Source of the DNA: an uncultured Clostridia bacterium
Lineage (GTDB): Bacteria; Bacillota; Clostridia; Oscillospirales; CAG-272
Length of the DNA: 5,179 nucleotides
NCBI GenBank assembly: GCA_946404295.1
Contig: CAMJDE010000150.1
Location: 1 to 5,179 of the forward strand
Direction: 5' to 3'
Position numbers and translations under genes: made by a program. Numbering within the stretch: position 1 is the stretch's first letter; every line of letters begins with the position of its first letter. Below the pieces are notes generated by a model. The model was not told the DNA's origin, searched no databases, and worked only from the letters and a program-made list of their open reading frames with translations. Below, piece after piece: positions 1-5,179 of this stretch.

Positions 1-4
1 AAGA

Positions 5-33
5 TTGACAAATCAACGCGAAAATGGTAGAAT
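5..33 (+). promoter_or_regulatory. Sigma-70/sigmaA-type promoter, near consensus
   Basis: A perfect -35 hexamer TTGACA lies at 5-10. After exactly 17 nt comes TAGAAT at 28-33, five of six matches to TATAAT. The TG at 25-26, one base before the -10, also makes an extended -10. Standard spacing puts the transcription start near G40, which is within one base of the left end of the long inverted repeat. This is one of the best housekeeping promoter matches one could expect by eye and should be strong. It would drive the structured leader and, if the terminator at 180-211 is passed, the surface-protein gene. Confidence 0.85.
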
Positions 34-38
34 GATTG

Positions 39-156
39 TGCCACACAACTGAATAGCGTTTTTCTCCGTTGAAAGAGGCGCATTTTTACTTTTCGGTAAA
101 AATGCATACTCTTTGTTTTGCGCGTCTTTTGACGGGGTGAAAACAGTTGTGTGGCA
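39..156 (+). ncRNA. Structured 5' leader or small RNA, unclassified
   Basis: The arms TGCCACACAACTG (39-51) and CAGTTGTGTGGCA (144-156) are perfect reverse complements, 13 bp. Inside them the strand keeps folding back. 59-63 pairs with 139-143, and 64-70 with 131-137 (some G-U pairs, one bulged base). 72-77 (AAAGAG) pairs with 109-114 (CTCTTT). GCATTTTTAC (80-89) pairs with GTAAAAATGC (96-105) around a 6-nt loop. A 7-nt bulge (52-58) and a 16-nt bulge (115-130) interrupt the rod. The structure starts at the predicted transcription start and is followed by an intrinsic terminator, so it is either the sensing part of an attenuator for the downstream gene or a free small RNA of about 170 nt. No T-box motif or known riboswitch core was recognised. 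The closed-end rod with internal bulges superficially recalls 6S RNA but is short for that family. Pairing is seen in the sequence; function is inferred. Confidence 0.6.
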
Positions 157-179
157 GCAATCGGAGTTATGCGTTTTTC

Positions 180-211
180 GGTGCGTGGCTTCGGCTGCGC
201 ACCTTTTTTTT
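180..211 (+). terminator. Intrinsic (rho-independent) terminator in the leader
   Basis: GGTGCGTGGC (180-189) pairs with GCTGCGCACC (194-203) in a 10-bp stem with two adjacent G-U pairs. It is capped by the very stable UUCG tetraloop closed by C-G. Eight T follow directly (204-211). It ends 45 bases before the ATG of the large gene and lies downstream of the only clear promoter. It would therefore stop transcripts before the gene unless it is conditional, as in attenuation, or unless the gene has another promoter. No convincing second promoter is visible between 212 and 256. Its left arm resembles the right arm of the leader closing stem (8 of 10 bases), which leaves room for a mutually exclusive pairing. 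Confidence 0.9.
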
Positions 212-243
212 AATCCGGAAAAAGCAAATTATTATTCGGAATC

Positions 244-247
244 GGAG
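244..247 (+). promoter_or_regulatory. Ribosome-binding site (GGAG)
   Basis: GGAG sits 9 nt before the ATG at 257, a normal Shine-Dalgarno distance. It fixes the start of the large gene at 257 rather than at the in-frame TTG at 113, which lies inside the structured leader and has no comparable site. The residues following 257 form a complete lipoprotein signal peptide, which agrees with this choice. Confidence 0.8.
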
Positions 248-256
248 AAAAGCACC

Positions 257-331
257 ATGAAGAAAACCGTCTTGAAACTTGTCGCTCTGCTTCTTCTCGT
301 CCTGTTCGTCGCGCTGGCGCTCGCTGCGTGC
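257..331 (+). other. Lipoprotein (Sec/SPII) signal peptide and lipobox
   Basis: Codons 1-25 show a short basic start (Met-Lys-Lys, another Lys at 7), a hydrophobic core of Leu, Val and Ala from about residue 8 to 24, and a lipobox L22-A23-A24-C25. The mature chain begins CGGDDD, a common start of Gram-positive lipoproteins. Signal peptidase II would cut before Cys25, which becomes diacylglyceryl-modified and anchors the protein to the membrane. The following stretch (residues 26-42) is an acidic and polar spacer. This element is in frame with, but cut off by the TAG from, the repeat region. Confidence 0.92.
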
Positions 332-3300
332 GGAGGGGACGACGACAGTCCCGCCGTGCAGCCGGACAAGCAGCAAACGTCCCACACCCATACCTTCGGC
401 GCATATCAGTACGATTCCGCCGAACATTGGCAGTAGTGCAGCGGATGCGGCACAGTCAAAAGAGATACTCATTCTTTTGATCCGTGGATCGTCCTGACGC
501 CCGCGACGGCGACCTCCGCCGGCGTGAAATCGCGTTCCTGCTCGATCTGCGGATACACCGAGACCGAGGCGATCCCCGCCGTTCAATGCACCAATCACCA
601 ATACGGCGCATGGACCACGACGAAGCAGGCAACCGCTACGCAAAACGGCGAAAAACAGCGCTTCTGCTCGATCTGCGGGCACACCGAAACCGAGATCATC
701 CCGGCGACCGGACACACGACCTATCAGATCTCGTTCAACCTGAACGGCGGTTCGTCTCCGTCCGCCGTCGCTCCCAAAACCGTGACCGAACTGAAAGCGT
801 CCGATTTCTTCTTTGACGTTACGAAAACCGGATCCCTCTTCCGCGGATGGTCGTATAACGGAACAAAGGTGTTCGACGAAAACGGGAAAAAGGTCGCGGA
901 CGTCACCCTGAAATCCTCCATGACCTTCATCGCCGTCTGGTCGAACAAAGCGAAACTGACGCTTGAAACAAATCTGCCGGGCGCGGGGACCTTCTCGGGC
1001 GGCGGCGAATACGACTTCAACGTGAACGTGAACCTGACCGCCCACCCGAACGAAGGGTACGAGTTCGTCGGTTGGATGAAAGGAAGCAACAACCTTTCTG
1101 CGCAAGAAGAATACAACTGCAAAATGTGGAGCGAAGACGTCACGCTGATCGCCTTTTTCCAGCCGAAATCGTACAAACTGACGCTCAAGGTCAACAATAC
1201 CCAGAACGGGCAGGTCAAGATCGGTTCGGGAACGGTATACTACAATCAGCAAACGCTGGACGAACGCTATACCACAAACGTTCAGATCGCCGCTTTTTCC
1301 AAGACCGACGTGCGGTTCTTGGGGTGGTTTGACGAAAACGGCATTCTGATCGCGACCAACGCGGTCTACAACTTCGTGATGCCGAACCACGACTATACCC
1401 TGACGGCGACGTGGGAGCAAAGCAGTTACAACATTACGTACAACTACAACGGCGGTACGGGATCCAATCAGACCACCTATCAGGTCGCGAACGGATATAC
1501 CTTGACCGCCCCGACAAAATCGGGCTGCGAGTTCCTCGGCTGGACCGGATCGAACGGTACGACGCCTCAGAAGAACGTGACCATTCAGGCGGGATCGAAG
1601 GGCGACAAGGTCTATACGGCGAACTGGAAAGCCGCGACGTATATGATCACCTACGATCTTGCGGGCGGGACCAACGACGCCGCCAACCCGAAAAAATATA
1701 CTGTAGAAAGCGAGACGATCGCCCTGAAAGATCCGACCCGCACCGGCTATACCTTCAAGGGATGGAAAAAGGACGGCAGCACGGTGACCGCCGTCAATTC
1801 GTCGTGGATGGCAAACGTTACGCTGACGGCGACGTGGGAACCCATCTCCTATACGATCTCCTACTACCTCGGCGGCGGAACGGCAAGTAATCCCGCGACC
1901 TACACGGTCGAGAACGCGATCACACTCTCTGCACCGACGAGAGCGGGCTACGCCTTTACCGGCTGGACGGGCTCGAACGGCACGACACCGCAAAAGAGCG
2001 TGACCATCCCGAAGGGAACGACGGGCAACAAGAACTATACCGCGAATTGGCAGCTCGCGACCTACACGATCTCCTACGCTATGAACGGCGGGACGAACAA
2101 CGAAAACAACCCGACCTCTTATACCATCGAAAGCGGAACGCTCGCGCTTTCTACGCCGACGAGAGAGAATTATGACTTCGTCGAGTGGCGGATCGACTCG
2201 ACCAAGGTCACCTCGATCGACCCTTCGCAGGTGAAAGATCTGACGGTGACGGCGGTCTGGCAGGCGCACGCCTACACGATCTCCTACGATCTCGGCGGCG
2301 GAACGGCGAGTAATCCCGCGACCTACACGGTCGAGAACGCGATCACACTCTCTGTACCGACGAGAGCGGGCTATACCTTCACCGGCTGGACCGGATCGAA
2401 CGGCGAAACGCCCGAGAAGAACGTTTCGATCCCGAGGGGTTCGTCGGGCGGCAAGAGTTATATCGCGCACTGGCAAATTGAAACCTACACGATCTCCTAC
2501 GCTATGAACGGCGGAACGAACAACGAAAGCAACCCGACGTCGTATACCATCGAGAACGGGACGCTCGCGCTCAACACGCCGACAAGAGACAACTACGATT
2601 TCGTCGAGTGGCGCATCGGATCGACCAAGGTCACCTCGATCGCCCCCTCGCAGGCGAAAAATCTGACGGTCACGGCGATCTGGCAGGCGCACGCCTATAC
2701 GATCTCGTACGACCTCGGAGGCGGAACGACGAGCAACCCCGCGACCTATACCGTCGAGGACGCCGCCTTCTCGCTCACCGCTCCGGAACGCGAGGGGTAT
2801 ATCTTCCTCGGCTGGACGGGTTGGAACGGCGAGACCCCCGAAACCGCCGTCACGGTGCCGCAGGGTACTTCGGGCGATCTTGCCTTTACCGCGAACTGGC
2901 AGATCAATCAATTCACCCTGACCTTCGTATCGAACGGCGGTAGCGCGGTCGCGCCGATCACGCTGGAGTATAACGCGCCGCTGACCCTGCCCAAATCGAG
3001 TTGGGCGGAAAAGTCGATGGTCGGTTGGTTCGACAGCACGCTGACAAACGAATATTCGTTTACCGCGATGCCCGCGGAAAATCTGACGCTTTACGCGAAA
3101 TGGATCGAATACGGCGTGACGATGACGAGCGACGAGGTGACGGTCCTCAGCGTCTCCGACGATCCCGTCGATCCCGCGACCTATCGAGCGACGGCAATCG
3201 ATACCGACGGCGATCCGGTTTCGGTCACCGTGCAGATCTTGAGCGGCACGCACACCGCGGGCAAAACCGTCACGGTGCGATTGGTCGCAACCGGGAAATA

Positions 3301-5179
3301 CGGTATCTACGACGTCAAGACGATCGGCAATATCAAGGTGTACGGAACGCCGACCTTGGATTATAATGAAGAAAAAGATTCGATCAACCTCTCCGACGCG
3401 CTGAACGCGGAACTGTTCGGAGCAACGGCGACCGATTCGTTTGGCGTCGCGATCCCGGTCTCTTTCGCGATCAAAGAGGCGGAATACGCAGCCGGGGACC
3501 TCGTCACGGTCGTTCTGTCCTCTGTCGACGCCGCGGGCAACGAGATCAAGGCGGAGGTCGGGGACGTCAAGGTTTACGGCGCTCCGTCGATCTCCCGCAA
3601 TACCGAAAAGAACGATATGAAGGCGTCCGACGAGATCGCAAACGAATTGTTCGGCGTTTCCGCCGTCGACAGTTTCGGCGTTTCCCTCTCGGTCACGACC
3701 GAACTGCAAAGCGGAACGGTCGCAGGCGGGAATACGGTCACGGTCCGGAGCTGCGCAACCGACAGCAAGGGCAATTCGGCAGAGATTACCTATTCGATCA
3801 AGGTCTACGCTCTGCCCGTGATTTCAAACGCGGCGAAGACCGTTTTCAAGGTGGGCGACGCGATCGATCTTGCCGCGCTCGGCATCGTTGCGAAGGACAG
3901 CTTCGGCGCGACGCTCTCAGACGTGACGCTGGAACTGACCGACGGAGAACAGACCGCGGGCTCGACGCTGACGTATCTTGTGACCGCGACCGACCGTCTC
4001 GGCAACGTGAACACGAAAGAGATTTCGGGTATCAGGATCTACGGTACTCCCGTCATCACGTTCGATACCGAAAAGAAGACGATGAACGTCTCCGACGCCG
4101 TCAACGCCGCCCTGCTTTCCGCCACGGCGAAGGACAGTCATAACGGCGACCTTGCGGTTTCCGTTACACTCGAGAGCGGAACGGTCGCCGGCGGGAATAC
4201 GATCACGGTCCGGCTCTCCGCGACCGACGCGCTCGGCAATACTGCGGCGGTCGTAACGCAGGAGATCCGGGTCTATTCCGCGGACACGATCACGCTCACC
4301 TACAACGGCGCGGCGTCCACGCGGATCAAGAAGACGTCCCGTGGCGAGGAATTCGGCGCCAGCGCGACCGACGGCTTCGGCGACGAATGCACGCTCTCGA
4401 TCGAGGCGGCGGAGGGATCCGTCCTTGCGGGGGGCAATACCGTCGGGCTGTATATCGTCGCGACCGACGCGCTTGGGAATACGGTCAGAAGCGACCTGAT
4501 CTCGGGGATCCGCGTCTACGATACGCCGACCCTGACCTACGCGCGGGAATATCCGTTTATTCAGGACGGCGACAGTCCCTATTCGCTGTTCTCTATGACT
4601 GACAGTTTCGGCGCAGAGATCCTCTTCACCGTTACGACCGTCTCCGGTTCGCTCGACGTCAACGAGACCATCGTCTATCGGATCACGGGGACCGACCGGA
4701 CCGGCAATCCCTTCGACGAAACGCGGACGCTGGTCGTTCTTGCCGCCGACGAATCGATCCTGGAGCTTTACGAAAACGGCGTATTGGTCGCAACGCAGCG
4801 CGTGACCCGCGGCAGCGCGTATTCCCTGCCTGCCGACCGCGCGCCGTGGGTCGTTGGAGCAGACGTTATAACCGACTGGGACGGCAATTCACTTGAGGTA
4901 TGGGACAGAGAACCGAACGGATATATTCTTGACAGTTGTTTTCATCACGTCGAACTCAATTCGGCAAACGGGACGCCCATTGAAAACCGCGTTTTTGATG
5001 CGCGAGAGGATCTTCCCTTGGAAGAACTATTCCGCGAAGGATACGTCTTTCTCGGCTGGTTTACCGATACCGATAAAAGAGTTACAAATCTGCAAGGGCA
5101 CTATACGGACCTGACGCTGACCGCACGGTGGGAACTTCTTCTTGTGACCAACGGCTCCGGTGCGATCACGGGCGTCACC
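257..5179 (+). CDS. Giant repeat-containing surface lipoprotein (InlB B-type and Ig-like repeats), interrupted by one TAG, 3' partial
   Basis: One reading frame of 1641 codons starts at ATG 257 and runs off the right edge. The only stop in it is TAG at codon 60. Order of parts: lipoprotein signal peptide (1-24, lipid-modified Cys25); three His/Cys repeats (43-153); InlB B-like repeats (156-949); seven Ig-like repeats (950-1499); a linker; another B-like repeat (about 1564-1625); and an ITGVT tail at the edge. Families of this build are exported, anchored to the outer face of the membrane and project as a stalk; many act as adhesins or glycan or host-surface binders. No catalytic motif is seen and no ligand can be named. 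The TAG would release a 59-residue lipopeptide and leave the 1581 following codons without an export signal. Because the rest of the frame is undamaged, the break is recent, suppressed or a sequencing error. The first later in-frame start-like codon is GTG 524 with no ribosome-binding site. Leader pairing and a terminator upstream suggest attenuation control. It is the only gene in the window. Confidence 0.85.
383..715 (+). repeat. Three His/Cys repeats with CSxCG motif, one containing the TAG
   Basis: Three related short units follow the signal peptide. Unit 1 (residues 43-71) reads HTHTFGAYQY, then HWQ, the stop, CSGCG. Unit 2 (72-109) begins HSFDPW and holds CSICGYTETE with IPA. Unit 3 (114-152) begins HQYGAW and holds CSICGHTETE with IPATG. 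Each CxxC pair plus a His upstream looks like a tiny metal-ribbon or disulfide module. Such units are common just after the anchor in Bacillota surface proteins with B-type repeats. Function is unknown; a spacer or metal-stabilised knuckle is plausible. Units 2 and 3 share the TATxxG and ICGxTETE pattern and probably arose by duplication. Confidence 0.7.
434..436 (+). other. In-frame amber (TAG) stop at codon 60
   Basis: TAG lies between HWQ and CSGCG. In proteins with this kind of unit, HW is usually followed by two residues and then the first Cys. The stop thus takes the place of a variable residue and there is no shift of frame. Single-base neighbours of TAG include CAG, AAG, GAG, TGG and TAC, all plausible residues here. 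No second TAG occurs in the next 1581 codons although Gln is frequent there (CAG or CAA), which argues against genome-wide TAG recoding. The downstream context TGC AGC is not the classical CARYYA readthrough signal. Confidence 0.9.
722..3103 (+). repeat. Eleven tandem InlB B-type (Flg_new-like) repeats
   Basis: Eleven repeats of about 65-80 residues end in an aromatic motif such as TATW, TANW, TAVW or YAKW and contain a central GY-F-GW core, the pattern of Listeria-Bacteroides (InlB B) repeats with a beta-grasp-like fold. Approximate spans: 722-940, 953-1159, 1172-1414, 1427-1627, 1640-1837, 1850-2050, 2063-2260, 2273-2473, 2486-2683, 2696-2899 and 2912-3103. Most open with YxISY or YxITY followed by xxGGT. 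The second (953-1159) is of the divergent kind (GAGTFSGGGEY, HPNEGYEFVGW, ending IAFF instead of W). These repeats form stalks in surface proteins; in InlB the B repeat has been linked to host-cell signalling, which cannot be transferred here. Confidence 0.9.
1427..2695 (+). repeat. Three exact 423-bp (141-residue) super-units of paired B repeats
   Basis: Repeats alternate between a TGSNG-containing type A (213 nt with linker) and a type B (210 nt). The A-B pairs start at 1427, 1850 and 2273, exactly 423 nt apart. A further type A copy starts at 2696, so there are three and a half periods. Copies 2 and 3 are nearly the same at DNA level: bases 1886-1931 equal 2309-2354, and type B shows YAMNGGTNNE, NPTSYTIE and DFVEWRI in both. 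The first pair (1427-1849) has diverged more, especially its B half. The pattern indicates growth by unequal recombination of a two-repeat block, the last duplication being the youngest. Copy number could vary between strains. Confidence 0.85.
3104..4753 (+). repeat. Seven Ig-like tandem repeats of 77-81 residues
   Basis: Units span about 3104-3346, 3347-3580, 3581-3811, 3812-4045, 4046-4279, 4280-4522 and 4523-4753. A typical unit opens TPxxTY, has an SDAxNAxLF segment, then ATATDSFG, a V-x-L-x-SGTVAGGNTV strand pair, ATDALGN, and ends IKVYG. The first and last units and the sixth are the most diverged. The layout (two Asp-Gly/Asn turns per unit, all-beta composition, TDxxGN near the end) resembles bacterial Ig-like domains of the DUF5011/HYR/cadherin-like kind, though membership is not certain. 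The Asp-rich turns could bind calcium. The likely role is a rigid extension of the stalk beyond the B repeats. Confidence 0.75.
4754..5179 (+). other. Linker, twelfth B-like repeat and start of a possible BspA-like section
   Basis: After the Ig-like array, residues 1501-1562 form a divergent stretch (ELYENGVLVATQ, then DWDGNSLEVWD) that may be a degenerate B repeat. From about 4946 to 5131 a clearer B-like repeat follows, with GYVFLGWF and LTLTARW. The last codons in the window read VTNGSGAITGVT. In BspA-type (LRR_5) proteins, a short strand ending in GxITGxT commonly precedes the first leucine-rich repeat, so a leucine-rich binding domain may lie just outside the window. The repeat is seen; the leucine-rich continuation is inference from twelve residues. 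Confidence 0.55.

Noticed and set aside
169..213. A possible 14-residue leader peptide (ATG 169 to TAA 213) overlapping the terminator, preceded by GGAG at 163-166.
   Set aside because: The GGAG is only 2 nt from the ATG, too close for normal initiation. The peptide has no run of one regulatory amino acid as in classical attenuators. It remains a weak possibility only.
113..436. A longer version of the first open segment starting at TTG 113.
   Set aside because: This start lies inside the structured leader, would translate through the terminator hairpin and lacks a ribosome-binding site. ATG 257 has GGAG at the right distance and begins the signal peptide.
1427..2899. Regularly spaced repeats as a CRISPR array.
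   Set aside because: The period is 423 bp, the repeats are continuous and protein-coding in one frame, and there are no short direct repeats with unique spacers.
167..3709. An 1180-codon open frame on the minus strand covering the leader end and most of the repeat region.
   Set aside because: Its codons lie exactly opposite the sense codons, so it stays open simply because the sense gene avoids TTA, CTA and TCA codons. The product is Arg/Asp/Val-rich with no recognisable domain, while the sense strand encodes a signal peptide and well-known repeats.
434..5179. Genome-wide recoding of TAG (for example to Gln) as the explanation of the internal stop.
   Set aside because: Only one TAG occurs in 1641 codons while Gln is otherwise encoded by CAG and CAA many times. 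A recoded genome would be expected to use TAG more often in such a long gene.
524..5179. GTG 524 as the true start of a separate downstream gene.
   Set aside because: No Shine-Dalgarno sequence lies before it, it falls inside the second His/Cys repeat, and the product would lack an export signal although all its domains are of the secreted type.

Overview
The window holds one very large, repeat-built surface-protein gene on the + strand, preceded by a compact and unusually well-marked 5' regulatory region. The organism is probably an anaerobic, gut-type Bacillota (Clostridia-like) bacterium. This rests on a lipoprotein signal peptide with a CGG start to the mature chain, a GGAG ribosome-binding site, a sigma-70/sigmaA-type promoter, tandem InlB B-type (Listeria-Bacteroides, Flg_new) repeats and GC-rich codon use. 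It is an inference from style; no marker gene is present.

Bases 1-256 are visibly more AT-rich than the gene. They contain a near-consensus promoter (TTGACA, 17-nt spacer, TAGAAT, with an extended -10 TG), a long inverted repeat that folds most of bases 39-156 into one rod, and a textbook intrinsic terminator (10-bp stem, UUCG loop, eight T). All of this precedes the ribosome-binding site and the ATG at 257. The order promoter, structured RNA, terminator, gene fits either a transcription-attenuating leader (unclassified riboswitch-like element) or a separate small RNA of about 170 nt. No known riboswitch class was recognised.

Bases 257-5179 form a single reading frame that runs off the right edge (1641 codons, 3' end missing), interrupted only by an in-frame TAG at 434-436. 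In order it encodes: a lipoprotein signal peptide (Cys25); three short His/Cys (CSxCG) repeats; eleven InlB B-like beta-grasp repeats, including three exact 423-bp two-repeat super-units; seven Ig-like repeats of 77-81 residues with DSFG and TDxxGN motifs; a linker; a twelfth B-like repeat; and the first residues of what may be a BspA-type leucine-rich section.

Taken together, this looks like a membrane-anchored, extracellular, stalk-like adhesin or binding protein whose expression may be switched at a leader terminator. The TAG would separate the export signal from the rest of the protein, so as written the gene is either recently broken, read through, or carries a sequencing error. The 4.7 kb after the TAG shows no other stop, frameshift or decay.
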